A stretch of 64,000 nucleotides of DNA from Paracoccus sp. IB05 (lineage in GTDB: Bacteria > Pseudomonadota > Alphaproteobacteria > Rhodobacterales > Rhodobacteraceae). The stretch spans positions 1 to 64,000 of the forward strand of contig NZ_JAEFCF010000022.1 in NCBI RefSeq assembly GCF_016405985.1, given 5' to 3'. Within the stretch, counting starts at the first letter, position 1. Every line of letters begins with the position of its first letter. Under the pieces are notes generated by a model. The model was not told the DNA's origin, ran no database searches, and was given only the letters and a program-made list of their open reading frames with translations. Of this stretch, positions 1-9,229 are shown in pieces. Both the position numbers and the translations under genes were made by a program.

Positions 1-338
<338 letters not shown>

Positions 339-371
339 AGATACGCCTGAGGATCCGACGCCGAAGACTGT

Positions 372-389
372 CCGCCCCTGCGGGGGCGG
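372..389 (+). terminator. GC hairpin between flhA and fghA
   Basis: CCGCCCC (372-378) pairs with GGGGCGG (383-389) across a 4-nt loop. There is no T-run directly after it, but GGGAGTATTT follows at 401-410, an element I recall as frequent in Rhodobacteraceae intergenic DNA. It may be a weak terminator or an RNA-stabilising hairpin. Confidence 0.35.
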
Positions 390-442
390 AGGCCTCCGGC
401 GGGAGTATTTCAGTCAAGAGGAAGGGGCGGAGACAGAGCAGG

Positions 443-1276
443 ATGAAGACCATTTCAGAGAACGCGGCTTTTGCCGGCGTGCAGGGCGTTTATGCACATG
501 GCTCGGATGTCTGCGGCTGTGAGATGACCTTTGCCGTCTACCTGCCCCCGGCTGCCCGTATCCGGAAAGTGCCGGTGCTGTGGTTTCTCTCGGGCCTGAC
601 CTGCACCCATGAGAATGCCATGACCAAGGCCGGGGCGCAGAAATGGGCCGCCGATGCCGGTATTGCGCTGATCTTCCCCGATACCAGCCCGCGCGGCCCG
701 GGGGTCGCCAATGACGAGGCCTATGATCTGGGCCAGGGCGCCGGCTTTTACGTCAATGCGACCGAGACCCCCTGGTCGGCGCATTTCCGGATGTGGGATT
801 ATATCGTCCATGAGCTGCCGGCGCTGATCTTCGACAGGTTTCCGCTGGATCGTGAACGCCAGGGCATCACCGGCCATTCGATGGGCGGCCATGGTGCGCT
901 GACCATCGCCATGACACATCCCGAGACCTATGCCTCGGTTTCGGCGCTGGCGCCGATCTCGAATCCGGTCGCAAGTGACTGGGGCAGGAAGCAGTTCACC
1001 GCCTATCTCGGGCCGGATGAGGCTGGCTGGGCCCGCCATGATGCCAGCATTCTGATGGCCGAGAGGGGCTTTCCCGGGCCGGTCATGATCGACCAGGGCG
1101 CGCGCGATCAATTTCTGGATCTGCTGAAACCCGAGGCGCTGCTCGCCGCGGCCACAGCCCGGCGTCAGCCGCTGCGCTTCCGGCTGCTTGACAGCTATGA
1201 CCACAGTTATTTCTTCGTATCCAGCGTGATGGAGGATCACATTCGCTTCCATGCGGAGCGGCTGGCCGAAGCCTGA
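443..1276 (+). CDS. fghA: S-formylglutathione hydrolase
   Basis: A 277-residue alpha/beta hydrolase of the esterase D family. It cleaves S-formylglutathione to formate and glutathione, the second step of glutathione-dependent formaldehyde oxidation. The nucleophile elbow GHSMGGHGA places the serine at about residue 146. An aspartate near 222 (RDQFL) and a histidine near 254 (YDHSYFF) complete the expected triad. Length is normal for the family (about 275-285) and no signal peptide is present. It lies directly after flhA and 33 bp before a cytochrome c gene, the order known from Paracoccus methylotrophy loci, so co-transcription with flhA is likely. Confidence 0.96.
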   Translation: MKTISENAAFAGVQGVYAHGSDVCGCEMTFAVYLPPAARIRKVPVLWFLSGLTCTHENAMTKAGAQKWAADAGIALIFPDTSPRGPGVANDEAYDLGQGAGFYVNATETPWSAHFRMWDYIVHELPALIFDRFPLDRERQGITGHSMGGHGALTIAMTHPETYASVSALAPISNPVASDWGRKQFTAYLGPDEAGWARHDASILMAERGFPGPVMIDQGARDQFLDLLKPEALLAAATARRQPLRFRLLDSYDHSYFFVSSVMEDHIRFHAERLAEA

Positions 1277-1309
1277 CCCATGCTGACATCGTCCTGAGGA
1301 GGAGACCAA

Positions 1310-1792
1310 ATGTCCGTCACCCTGCGCGCCGCTCTGATGGCGGCATTGCTGCCCTGGCTGTCTCTGCCGGCATTTGCCGGGGGGGATCCGGTCAAGGGCG
1401 AGAAGTCTTTCAAGAAATGCATGGCCTGCCATACGGTGACCGCAGATGGTGCCTCGAAGGCCGGGCCCAATCTGCATGACGTTGTTGGCCGCAAGACCGG
1501 CACGCTGGAAGGATTTGCCTATTCAACGGTCATGCGCACAATGGGAGAAGAGGGCCATATCTGGACCCCGGAAGAACTGGATCTCTTCCTTGAAAACCCG
1601 AAGAAAATGGCGCCAGGGACCAAGATGACCTTTGCCGGGCTGAAAAAGCCTGAAGAGCGGGCCGATGTCGTCGCCTATCTGATCAGCCTGCATCCTGACG
1701 GCGTCGCCGCCGGGACGGCCGGCGAGGCGGCACCCGGGGCCGCGCCTGAAGCCGCTCCGGAAGCGGCTCCTGAGACGGCTCCGGCGGAATAA
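1310..1792 (+). CDS. cycB: Periplasmic c-type cytochrome, c553i-like
   Basis: A 160-residue exported class I cytochrome c. Residues 1-23 form a signal peptide ending in AFA. The single haem motif CMACH is at residues 37-41, and a plausible sixth-ligand methionine is at about 106 (TKMTF). After residue 130 the protein ends in a low-complexity Ala/Pro/Glu tail with repeated APEA units. In Paracoccus the gene between fghA and xoxF encodes cytochrome c553i, an electron carrier of the methanol-oxidation branch, and this gene has the same position. Electron transfer from XoxF/XoxG is inferred. A strong RBS (aggagg) precedes the ATG. Confidence 0.88.
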   Translation: MSVTLRAALMAALLPWLSLPAFAGGDPVKGEKSFKKCMACHTVTADGASKAGPNLHDVVGRKTGTLEGFAYSTVMRTMGEEGHIWTPEELDLFLENPKKMAPGTKMTFAGLKKPEERADVVAYLISLHPDGVAAGTAGEAAPGAAPEAAPEAAPETAPAE

Positions 1793-1827
1793 CCACCGCG
1801 GATTCGGCAACAGGTTTTGACCAGGAA

Positions 1828-1863
1828 GGGCCACATCCAGGAACGGGTGTGGCCCATTCATTT
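1828..1863 (+). terminator. Rho-independent-type terminator after cycB
   Basis: GGGCCACATCC (1828-1838) pairs with GGGTGTGGCCC (1845-1855), 11 bp with one wobble, around loop AGGAAC. ATTCATTT follows. It separates the formaldehyde-oxidation genes from xoxF. Confidence 0.75.
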
Positions 1864-1925
1864 CCGGCACTGCGGCAGCGGCCGATATCGGCTCATACTT
1901 TGGTCGCAGGGGAGTGGCGGCCTCG

Positions 1926-1955
1926 TTGACAGAACGGATCTCAGGTCGCTTCATA
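1926..1955 (+). promoter_or_regulatory. Candidate sigma-70 promoter for xoxF
   Basis: TTGACA at 1926-1931 is followed after 18 nt by TTCATA (1950-1955), with further A/T-rich sequence to 1970. It lies about 90 bp before the xoxF start and after the cycB terminator. It was assigned by motif only; xoxF promoters usually need an activator. Confidence 0.4.
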
Positions 1956-2044
1956 AGAAAGATATAAGAAGCCACCGCCATATCCCCGGAGGAGATCGGG
2001 ATAAGCGGGGAGTGCCAGCGAAACCGCGTTCCGGGAGGATGACC

Positions 2045-3850
2045 ATGAGAGCGAAGCTATTAGGACTTGCAGCAGGTTTGCTGACAACAGTGGCAGCACC
2101 GGCATTTGCAAATGACTCGGTGACAGAAGGCATCAAGAATTCAGGCCAGCTGGTCACCCAGCTGCTGAACTATGCCGGGACGCGCTATTCCGAACTTGGC
2201 GATATCACCAAGGACAATGTCGGCGACCTGCAGGTGGCCTGGACGTTCTCGACCGGGGTGCTGCGCGGTCATGAGGGGGCGCCGCTGGTGATCGGCGATG
2301 TGATGTATGTCCATACGCCCTTCCCGAACAACGTCTATGCGCTTGACCTGAAGAATGACGGCAAGATCCTGTGGCGCTATCACCCGCAGCAGAATTCTGA
2401 CGTGATCGGCGTGATGTGCTGCGACACCGTCAACCGCGGTCTGGCCTATGGCGATGGCATGATCTTCCTCAGCCAGGCCGATACCACGCTGGTCGCGCTG
2501 GACGAAAAGACCGGCGAAGTGAAATGGTCGGTGGTCAATGGCGATCCGGCCAAGGGCGAGACCTCGACTGCGACGCCGCTGATCGTCAAGGACAAGGTGC
2601 TGATCGGGATCTCGGGCGGTGAATATGGCGTGCGTGGCCATATGACGGCCTATAATATCGCCGATGGCAAAATGGCCTGGCGCGCCTATTCGACCGGCCC
2701 GGATGCCGAGATGCTGGTCGACCCCGAAAAAACCATGGTTCTGGGCAAGCCGATTGGCAAAGACAGCTCGCTGAATTCCTGGGAAGGCGACCAGTGGCAG
2801 ATCGGTGGCGGCACCACCTGGGGCTGGACCACCTATGACCCCGAGCTGAACCTGATCTATTACGGCACCGGCAACCCTTCGACCTGGAACCCCAGCCAGC
2901 GCCCGGGTGACAATAAGTGGTCGATGACGATCATGGCCCGCGATGTCGATACCGGCATGGCTAAGTGGTTCTACCAGAAAACCCCACATGACGAATGGGA
3001 CTATGACGGGGTGAACGAGAATATCCTCGTCGACAAGGAAATCGATGGCACCATGCGCAAGCTGCTGGTCAATTTCGACCGCAACGGCTTTGCCTATACG
3101 ATGGACCGCGAATCCGGCGAGCTGCTGGTGGCCGAGAAATATGACCCGGCGGTGAACTGGGCGACCGAAGTCGATATGAACAAGGATTCGGAAACCTATG
3201 GCCGGCCGCTGGTCGTGGCTGAATATTCAACCGCGCAGAATGGCGAAGATGTCAACTCGACCGGCATCTGCCCGGCCGCGCTTGGCACCAAGGATCAGCA
3301 GCCTGCGGCCTATTCGCCGAAAACCGGGCTGTTCTATGTGCCCACCAACCACGTCTGCATGGATTATGAGCCGTTCCGCGTCAGCTATGCCGCCGGTCAG
3401 CCCTATGTCGGCGCAACGCTCTCGATGTTCCCGGCACCGGAAAGCCATGGCGGTATGGGCAATTTCATCGCCTGGGACGCGGTGAAGGGCGAGATCAAAT
3501 GGTCGCTGCCCGAGCAGTTCTCGGTCTGGTCCGGCGCGCTTGCCACCTCGGGTGATGTCGTCTTCTACGGCACGCTGGAAGGCTATCTGAAAGCCGTCGA
3601 CTCCGAGACCGGCAAAGAGCTTTACAAGTTCAAAACCCCCTCGGGCATCATCGGGAACATCTTCACCTATAAGAGCGGCGACAAACAATATGTGGGCGTT
3701 CTCTCGGGTGTTGGTGGCTGGGCCGGCATCGGTCTCGCAGCAGGCCTGACCAATGCAACCGAAGGCCTTGGCGCCGTTGGCGGCTATGCGGCGCTCTCGG
3801 ATTACACTGCGCTCGGCGGCCAGCTGACCGTCTTCGCCCTGCCGAACTGA
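2045..3850 (+). CDS. xoxF: Lanthanide-dependent PQQ methanol dehydrogenase XoxF
   Basis: A 601-residue exported quinoprotein. The ATG at 2045 is chosen because GGGAGG lies 6-10 nt upstream; the ATG at 2039 would abut it. Residues 1-22 are a signal peptide (APAFA). The vicinal Cys-Cys needed by PQQ dehydrogenases is in [11 protein letters not shown], the Asn metal ligand is in [10 protein letters not shown], and the catalytic Asp is in [12 protein letters not shown]. The second Asp of that DYD (residues 319 and 321) is the residue that distinguishes lanthanide-binding XoxF from calcium MxaF, which has Ala there. Methanol is oxidised in the periplasm and electrons pass to XoxG. No mxaF is present in this window. 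Confidence 0.97.
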   Translation: MRAKLLGLAAGLLTTVAAPAFANDSVTEGIKNSGQLVTQLLNYAGTRYSELGDITKDNVGDLQVAWTFSTGVLRGHEGAPLVIGDVMYVHTPFPNNVYALDLKNDGKILWRYHPQQNSDVIGVMCCDTVNRGLAYGDGMIFLSQADTTLVALDEKTGEVKWSVVNGDPAKGETSTATPLIVKDKVLIGISGGEYGVRGHMTAYNIADGKMAWRAYSTGPDAEMLVDPEKTMVLGKPIGKDSSLNSWEGDQWQIGGGTTWGWTTYDPELNLIYYGTGNPSTWNPSQRPGDNKWSMTIMARDVDTGMAKWFYQKTPHDEWDYDGVNENILVDKEIDGTMRKLLVNFDRNGFAYTMDRESGELLVAEKYDPAVNWATEVDMNKDSETYGRPLVVAEYSTAQNGEDVNSTGICPAALGTKDQQPAAYSPKTGLFYVPTNHVCMDYEPFRVSYAAGQPYVGATLSMFPAPESHGGMGNFIAWDAVKGEIKWSLPEQFSVWSGALATSGDVVFYGTLEGYLKAVDSETGKELYKFKTPSGIIGNIFTYKSGDKQYVGVLSGVGGWAGIGLAAGLTNATEGLGAVGGYAALSDYTALGGQLTVFALPN

Positions 3851-3874
3851 TCCGGCTCTCTCTGAAAACTGCCT

Positions 3875-3906
3875 GCGCCGCCCCCTCCGGGCGGCGCATT
3901 CATTTT
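3875..3906 (+). terminator. Terminator between xoxF and xoxG
   Basis: A perfect 9-bp stem, GCGCCGCCC (3875-3883) with GGGCGGCGC (3889-3897), has loop CCTCC and is followed by ATTCATTTT. The trailing sequence matches that of the cycB terminator. Partial read-through could set the xoxF:xoxG ratio. Confidence 0.75.
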
Positions 3907-3958
3907 GGCAAGGCCCGGGCCGGACCCAGAGGCGAAAATGCCGGGGAGCAGCGGCCGG

Positions 3959-3974
3959 TCAGACTAAAGTCTGA
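3959..3974 (+). promoter_or_regulatory. Inverted repeat upstream of xoxG
   Basis: TCAGACT (3959-3965) and AGTCTGA (3968-3974) form a perfect 7-bp dyad with a 2-nt centre, about 58 bp before xoxG and after the xoxF terminator. The position suits an operator for a separate xoxGJ promoter. No binding protein is known from the sequence. Confidence 0.4.
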
Positions 3975-4031
3975 ATTGCTCTGCGGCCCGCGCGGTCTAG
4001 GCTTTTCTTAACGTCTTGGGAGGACAAACCG

Positions 4032-4538
4032 ATGAAAGCTGGCATGCCGCTTCTGGCATTCGCGACATTTTTTGCCAACGCGGCCTTCGCCGAGGAGCCG
4101 AATGTCGAAGCGGTCACCAATGACGGTGTTCGCTGGTTCAACTCTGACGACACGCCCACCTATAAGATCGAGGCGGATGGAACCGTCGACTGGCCGACCT
4201 TCTCGGGCTATCGCCGCTATCAGGCGGAATGCCATGTCTGTCACGGCCCGGAAGGCGAAGGCTCCACCTATGCTCCGGCGCTGAAGGCCTCTGCCCTGCG
4301 GATGGATTATTATGACTTCATCGGGGTGGTCGCCAGCGGCCGCAAGAATGTCGGCGCCGCCGATAACCAGGTGATGCCCGCTTTCGGAACCAATCCGAAT
4401 GTGATGTGCTATCTTGATGATATCTATACCTATCTGCGCGCGAGGGGCACCGATGTTGTGCCGCGTGGCCGCCCCGCCAAGAAAGAAGCCAAGTCAGATG
4501 CCTATGCCGAGGCCGAAAAGGCCTGCATGGGGGGCTGA
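4032..4538 (+). CDS. xoxG: Cytochrome c partner of XoxF
   Basis: A 168-residue exported monohaem cytochrome c. Residues 1-20 are a signal peptide (AAFA). The haem motif CHVCH is at 67-71, preceded by FSGYRRYQAE, typical of the cytochrome cL/XoxG family. Methionines in the DNQVMPAFG segment are candidate sixth ligands. It accepts electrons from XoxF in the periplasm. The C-terminus is lysine/glutamate-rich. xoxJ begins 2 nt after its stop, so the pair is probably translationally linked. The symbol rests on position and family. Confidence 0.92.
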   Translation: MKAGMPLLAFATFFANAAFAEEPNVEAVTNDGVRWFNSDDTPTYKIEADGTVDWPTFSGYRRYQAECHVCHGPEGEGSTYAPALKASALRMDYYDFIGVVASGRKNVGAADNQVMPAFGTNPNVMCYLDDIYTYLRARGTDVVPRGRPAKKEAKSDAYAEAEKACMGG

Positions 4539-4539
4539 G

Positions 4540-5352
4540 ATGCGCGCGGCTTTCGCGGCGACGCTTTGTCTCTGGCTGACGGCGCCTGCCATGGCGCAGG
4601 TGGCCGATCTGGTGGACCGCGACGCCTTTCGTGTCTGCGCCGATCCGGCGAATGTGCCGCTGTCATCAAAGGATGGCAGCGGCTTTGAAAACCGCATCGC
4701 AGAGCTCTTCGCCAAAGAACTGGATGTTCCGCTGCAATACACCTGGTTTCCCCAGGTGACCGGCTTTCTGCGCCAGACGCTCAGCATCGGGAAATGCGAT
4801 GTGGTGATCGGCTTTGCGCAGGGTGATGAGATGGTGCTGAACACCAATCATTATTACACATCGACCCATGTTCTGGTGGTACGCGCTGATGGCGACCTCG
4901 CCTCGGTCGCGCGGCTGACCGATCCGGCATTGCAGGGCAAGCGTCTGGGAGTGGTGGCCGGGGCGCCGCCGACAACGCATGTCGCGCGGCTTGGCATGAT
5001 GAAACTGGCGAAACCCTATGATCTGATGACCGACCGCCGCGTCGAGAACCCCGCCGGCGATATGCTGCGCGATGTCGAGGATGGCGTGACGGATGGCGCC
5101 CTAATGTGGGGACCGATCGGCGGGCCGCTGGCCAAAGGCAATCCGAAGCTGAAGGTGATCCCGCTTTTGCAGGAAGAGGCCGCGCCGCGCCTGTTTTTCC
5201 GCATCACCATGGGCGTGCGCGCCGGCGAGCTGACCTGGAAGCATGAGCTGAACAGCCTGATCCGCCGCAACCAGGCCGAGATCGACGCCATCCTGCGCGA
5301 GGCCGGGGTGCCGCTGGTTGACGATTACGGCAAGGCGCTGAAGGCGCCGTAA
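4540..5352 (+). CDS. xoxJ: XoxJ periplasmic binding-protein-like accessory factor
   Basis: A 270-residue exported protein of the family 3 solute-binding fold. The start at 4540 immediately follows the xoxG stop and gives a signal peptide ending APAMAQ. The N-terminal VDRDAFRVCADPANVPLSS and the later NRIAELFAKEL segment are typical of MxaJ/XoxJ proteins. XoxJ is thought to help activate or load XoxF rather than serve a transporter, and no cognate permease is adjacent. It converges with the next gene on the minus strand, leaving 5 bp between them. Confidence 0.92.
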   Translation: MRAAFAATLCLWLTAPAMAQVADLVDRDAFRVCADPANVPLSSKDGSGFENRIAELFAKELDVPLQYTWFPQVTGFLRQTLSIGKCDVVIGFAQGDEMVLNTNHYYTSTHVLVVRADGDLASVARLTDPALQGKRLGVVAGAPPTTHVARLGMMKLAKPYDLMTDRRVENPAGDMLRDVEDGVTDGALMWGPIGGPLAKGNPKLKVIPLLQEEAAPRLFFRITMGVRAGELTWKHELNSLIRRNQAEIDAILREAGVPLVDDYGKALKAP

Positions 5353-5357
5353 CCCTG

Positions 5358-6302
5358 TCAGGGTATCGCCGCGATGAACCGGCCAAAGGCGCGCGGCCCG
5401 GCGGGCATCTCCAGCCGCGCGATCACCTCGAGGCTCTGACTGTCGATCACCTGTACTGTGTCTGAAAACCAGTTCGCCACAAGGATGCGGCTTTCGTCGG
5501 CAGTGGCGGCGACGCCCTCGGGATAGTCATCTGTTGCAATGCTGGTCAGCACCTCAAGCGAATCCGCGTCAAAGACGGTCAGGCTCGCCTCATATTGATT
5601 GCTGACAAAGCCCTTCCCGGCGGCAAAGGCCACCGCATAGGGGCGCTCGCCGGTCGGGATGCGGGCAATGACCCTGGCGCCTGCAAGGTCGATGACGCTG
5701 ACCTGATCAGAGAGTACATCGGTCACGAAAGCCCGCCCCTCATAAAGCGTCACACCAAAGGGGTGATGGCCGGTTGCAACCTCGCGTGTCTCACCGGCAC
5801 TGATCAGGGTCACGCTGTCCGCGTCGCGATTGGCCACCACGATCAGCCCTGGCTCTGCCGCGAGGCCCGAAGGCATCGCCCCGGTTTGCCAGCGGCTCAG
5901 CTCGCGCCCGCTTTCCGGGTCGATCTCTGCCACAAATCCGGTGATGACGCTGACCAGTGCTGTACCGCTCTCGGGTCGTATCGCGACGCCGAAAGCCCCG
6001 TCGGGCAGCGGCCAGACCGCGCGGGCGGTGCCGCTCAGGTCAAAGACATGCAGCGCCGCCGGATCGGTCGCGACCGCAAGGATCAGATCGCGGCCCGCCT
6101 CAGTTGCCACGGCAGCGGGTTTGCCGGGCAAGGGAAGGCTGGCCACAATCTCAAGGCTTTCGGTGTCAACGAGTGTCAGCGCATCTGCGTTTTGCGAGGT
6201 GATTGCGGCCAGATCGGCCCGGGCCTCAGGCACCGCATAAAGGCAGGCCAGGCATAAGGCCGCCCCGAACAGGGGCGCCCCGCAGGCCTGACGCAGGCTC
6301 AT
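5358..6302 (-). CDS. Exported YVTN-type beta-propeller protein
   Basis: A 314-residue protein with a signal peptide (residues 1-29, PEARA) and about seven repeats of a 40-residue blade. Blades contain phrases such as ADALTLVDTESLEIVASLP and DTVQVIDSQSLEVIARLEM, a YVTN/YncE-like propeller. Its first codons overlap the stop of the MxaD-like gene upstream (ATGA), so the two form a minus-strand operon diverging from the ABC-system operon. Propellers of this type recur near PQQ alcohol dehydrogenases, but their role is not established. Fold is confident; function is unassigned. Confidence 0.8.
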   Translation of the reverse strand: MSLRQACGAPLFGAALCLACLYAVPEARADLAAITSQNADALTLVDTESLEIVASLPLPGKPAAVATEAGRDLILAVATDPAALHVFDLSGTARAVWPLPDGAFGVAIRPESGTALVSVITGFVAEIDPESGRELSRWQTGAMPSGLAAEPGLIVVANRDADSVTLISAGETREVATGHHPFGVTLYEGRAFVTDVLSDQVSVIDLAGARVIARIPTGERPYAVAFAAGKGFVSNQYEASLTVFDADSLEVLTSIATDDYPEGVAATADESRILVANWFSDTVQVIDSQSLEVIARLEMPAGPRAFGRFIAAIP

Positions 6303-6826
6303 CCTGCCGCGCCGAACCGCGCCACCAGCGCCTCGATCATCTGCTGGCCGAGCGCCTCCACCGCGGCTGTCGACGCATCGTCATTCAGATCCGCCGGCGG
6401 GTCATTTTGCGGGAATGCGCGGTAAAAGGCCGATTTCAGCTCGACCCTGGCCTTGCCGCCCTCGTCTTTGAGGGTGATATGCAGCGCGTAATTGGTGGCC
6501 TTGATATAGTCGAGATTATCCTCGGTCAGCCGGGTCGAGATCGCGAATTTCGCCGGGTCGATCTTCAGCAGCTCTTCATTGATCGAGACGCCGCTGTCCA
6601 GCACCCGCGCCCGGGTCGCGCCTTTTTCGGCGCCCGTCGCCGTGATCGAGGTGACAGAGGGCAGCCAGGTCATGTCGCTGAACGAGCCGATCACCGCCCA
6701 GACCTCCTCCGGGCTGGCATTCAGCAGCACCGATTGCTCGGATTTCAGCCGCGACGGGCCATGGGCCTGTGCCATGCCCGCCAGCAGGGCAAGGCAGGCC
6801 GAAATCGCAATCATCAGTTTCTTCAT
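6299..6826 (-). CDS. MxaD-like SRPBCC-family periplasmic protein
   Basis: A 175-residue protein with a signal peptide (residues 1-21, GMAQA) followed by HGPSRLKSEQSVLLNASPEE. The following segment VWAVIGSFSDMTWLPSVTSI is the N-terminal strand and helix of the SRPBCC (START-like) fold. The arrangement, including the HGP after the signal peptide, matches MxaD of methanol-oxidation clusters, where it is reported to help electron flow between methanol dehydrogenase and cytochrome cL. A comparable role with XoxF/XoxG is inferred. It is first in a two-gene minus-strand operon. Confidence 0.82.
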   Translation of the reverse strand: MKKLMIAISACLALLAGMAQAHGPSRLKSEQSVLLNASPEEVWAVIGSFSDMTWLPSVTSITATGAEKGATRARVLDSGVSINEELLKIDPAKFAISTRLTEDNLDYIKATNYALHITLKDEGGKARVELKSAFYRAFPQNDPPADLNDDASTAAVEALGQQMIEALVARFGAAG

Positions 6827-7009
6827 TTCCGCATACTCCCACAGGCGGCGCGCCGCGCTTTTCCGGCAGGATGCGACCTGAATGAAGATACGGGCAAATC
6901 ATCCAAAAGTATTATCTGCCCTAAAATCATTACCTTATTATTTTATTATAGAGACAAACTGCTTTGTCACCTGCCGCTGCCATGCCCAGGTAAGGCAAGG
7001 GAGAACGGC
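6827..7009. promoter_or_regulatory. Divergent AT-rich promoter region
   Basis: The 183 bp separate the minus-strand mxaD-like operon from the plus-strand ABC-system operon. Bases about 6905-6960 are unusually A/T-rich for this genome (CTAAAATCATTACC, TTATTATTTTATTATAGAG), which fits promoters. I cannot fix individual -35/-10 boxes. Confidence 0.5.
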
Positions 7010-8203
7010 ATGATCAATCTGTCCCGGGCCGCATCCGGCCTTTTGCTTTCTGTCGCGGCCCTCGCCGCACCGGCTGCCATGGCCGAGGAGACAACCGACT
7101 ATCGCGTGGCGGTGATCCGGGTGGTGGCGCCAGGCCCGATGCCGATCTCACGGCTTGATTTGCCGCCCGATGATCTGGGTTTCGCCGGGGCCGGCCTCGG
7201 CACTGCGGATAATGCCACCACCGGCGGGTTCCTTGGCCAGAGCTTCAGCACGGAAACGGTTCTTGCCACGCCAGAGACGGTCGAGGCCGAGATGCAAAAG
7301 CTGCTCGATGCCGGCATCCCCTATATTGTAACGCTGGCGGATGCGGCCACGACGGTGCGGCTCGCTGATATGGCGGGCGATCAGGCGCTGGTGATCAATG
7401 CCGGCTCCACCGATGACGCGCTGCGGGGCAAAGACTGCCGTGCAAATCTGCTGCATGTCGCGCCCTCGGATGCGATGCTGACAGATGCTCTGGCGCAATA
7501 TCTGGTCTGGAAACGCTGGAACAGCTGGTTCCTGATCGAGGGCAGCCACAAGGAGGACCAGGCGCTTGGCGCGGCCTATCGCAGGGCGGCCGAGAAATTC
7601 GGCGCGACCATTGTCGAAACCCGTGTCTATGAGGATACCGGCGGCGCGCGCAGATCGGATTCGGGCCATGTACAGGTGCAGCGCCAGATGCCGGTTTTCA
7701 CCCAGTCGGCCCCGGCGCATGATATCCTGGTCGCCGCCGATCACTCTGGCGTCTTCGCCGCCTGGCTGCCCTATCACACCTGGGATGCCAGTCCCGTCGC
7801 AGGCTCGGCCGGTCTGATGCCCGAAAGCTGGAGCCCGGCGCATGAGGCCTGGGGCGCGACCCAGTTTCAGAGCCGGTTCGAGAAACTGGCCGGCCGCCCC
7901 GCCCGCGATGAGGATTATCAGGTCTGGATGGCGCTCCGGGTGATCGGCGAGGCCGCGACCCGCACCAAAGGCGGCGATTTCGACGTGATGCGCGCTTTCA
8001 TCCTGTCGGACAAATTCGATCTGGCGGCGTTCAAGGGGCAAAAGCTGACCTTCCGCGACTGGGACGGGCAATTGCGCCAGCCGGTCTTGCTGGTGGCGGG
8101 CAATGTGGTCGCCTCGGTCAGCCCGCAGGAGGAATTCCTGCATCAGGTCAGCCAGCTCGACACGCTGGGCGTCGATCGCGGGGAAACCGAATGCAACCGA
8201 TGA
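7010..8203 (+). CDS. ABC-type substrate-binding protein of PQQ-alcohol-dehydrogenase systems (PedA1-like)
   Basis: A 397-residue exported protein. The ATG at 7010 has GGGAG upstream and begins a signal peptide cleaved near PAAMAEE (residue 25). The rest has a type I periplasmic binding fold, with segments such as YIVTLADAATTVRLADMAG and WNSWFLIEGSHKEDQALGAA. It matches the binding protein that accompanies PQQ alcohol dehydrogenases. In Pseudomonas putida the homologous PedA1A2BC transporter supports lanthanide-dependent growth, so handling of a rare-earth species is a reasonable but untested inference here. It heads a seven-gene operon running to 12,075. Confidence 0.85.
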   Translation: MINLSRAASGLLLSVAALAAPAAMAEETTDYRVAVIRVVAPGPMPISRLDLPPDDLGFAGAGLGTADNATTGGFLGQSFSTETVLATPETVEAEMQKLLDAGIPYIVTLADAATTVRLADMAGDQALVINAGSTDDALRGKDCRANLLHVAPSDAMLTDALAQYLVWKRWNSWFLIEGSHKEDQALGAAYRRAAEKFGATIVETRVYEDTGGARRSDSGHVQVQRQMPVFTQSAPAHDILVAADHSGVFAAWLPYHTWDASPVAGSAGLMPESWSPAHEAWGATQFQSRFEKLAGRPARDEDYQVWMALRVIGEAATRTKGGDFDVMRAFILSDKFDLAAFKGQKLTFRDWDGQLRQPVLLVAGNVVASVSPQEEFLHQVSQLDTLGVDRGETECNR

Positions 8204-8217
8204 GGAGGAGGACGAAG

Positions 8218-9219
8218 ATGAGAAGATCTGTGACCCGGTCCGTGACGCAGCCCGTGATGCGGCTCGCGCTTGCCTGTTCGGCTGCCTTGCTTGCCGGGCC
8301 GGCCCTGGCCGATAAAATTTTCGTCTCCAATGAAAAGGGCAATACGGTCACGGTTCTGGATTCGGCATCCCTTGAGGTGATCCACACCATCACCGGCATG
8401 CAGCGCCCGCGCGGCATCACCGCCTCGCCCGATGGCAAACATATCTATGTCTGCGCCTCGGATGACAATCTGGTGCGGGTCTATGACAGCGCCACCTATG
8501 AGGAACTGCCCTCGCTGCCCTCCGGTCCCGACCCCGAGCTTTTCGTGCTGCATCCCTCGGGCAATCCGCTGTTCATCGCGAATGAGGACGACAATATCGT
8601 CACCGTGGTCGACGTGGTGACCCGCCAGGTGCTGGCCGAAGTGCCCGTGGGGGTGGAACCCGAAGGGATGGGTGTCTCGCCGGATGGCAAGATCGTGGTC
8701 AATACTTCTGAAACCACCAATATGGCGCATATGATCGACACGACGAGTTATGAGATCGTCGCCAATGTGCTGGTCGACAGCCGGCCGCGCTTTGCCGAAT
8801 ATACCCCGGACGGCAAGATCCTGTTTGTCACCGCCGAGATCGGCGGCACCGTTTCAGTGATCGATACTGCGACGAATGAGATCACCAAAACCATCAAATT
8901 CGATGTTGCCGGGATCCTGCCCGAGGCATTGCAGCCGGTGGGCCTGCGCGTCACCGCGGACGGCGCCAAGGCCTATGTCGCGCTTGGGCCGGCGAACCGG
9001 GTGGCGGTGGTGGATGTCGCCAGCCTCGAAGTGACGAATTACCTGCTGGTCGGGCAACGGGTCTGGCAGCTGGCCTTCTCGCCCGATGGTAAATTTCTCT
9101 ACACCACCAACGGAAATTCCAACGACATCTCGGTGATTGATACCGCAACCGATGAGGTAACGGTTTCGGTGCCGGTGGGCGAACAGCCCTGGGGTGTGGT
9201 TGCGGTTAAAACGGAATGA
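8218..9219 (+). CDS. PQQ-catabolism-associated YVTN beta-propeller protein (PedA2-like)
   Basis: A 333-residue exported protein; the ATG at 8218 is chosen because GAGGAGGAGG lies just upstream. The signal peptide ends LAGPALA. Seven blades follow, with recurring DKIFVSNEKGNTVTVLDSAS, DGKHIYVCAS and GKFLYTTNGNSNDISVIDTA phrases. It corresponds to the beta-propeller that is always found between the binding protein and the ABC genes of PQQ-alcohol systems. Its partner may be the dehydrogenase, the binding protein or a metal chelate; the sequence does not decide. It starts 14 nt after the preceding stop. Confidence 0.85.
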   Translation: MRRSVTRSVTQPVMRLALACSAALLAGPALADKIFVSNEKGNTVTVLDSASLEVIHTITGMQRPRGITASPDGKHIYVCASDDNLVRVYDSATYEELPSLPSGPDPELFVLHPSGNPLFIANEDDNIVTVVDVVTRQVLAEVPVGVEPEGMGVSPDGKIVVNTSETTNMAHMIDTTSYEIVANVLVDSRPRFAEYTPDGKILFVTAEIGGTVSVIDTATNEITKTIKFDVAGILPEALQPVGLRVTADGAKAYVALGPANRVAVVDVASLEVTNYLLVGQRVWQLAFSPDGKFLYTTNGNSNDISVIDTATDEVTVSVPVGEQPWGVVAVKTE

Positions 9220-9229
9220 GGAGGATAGT

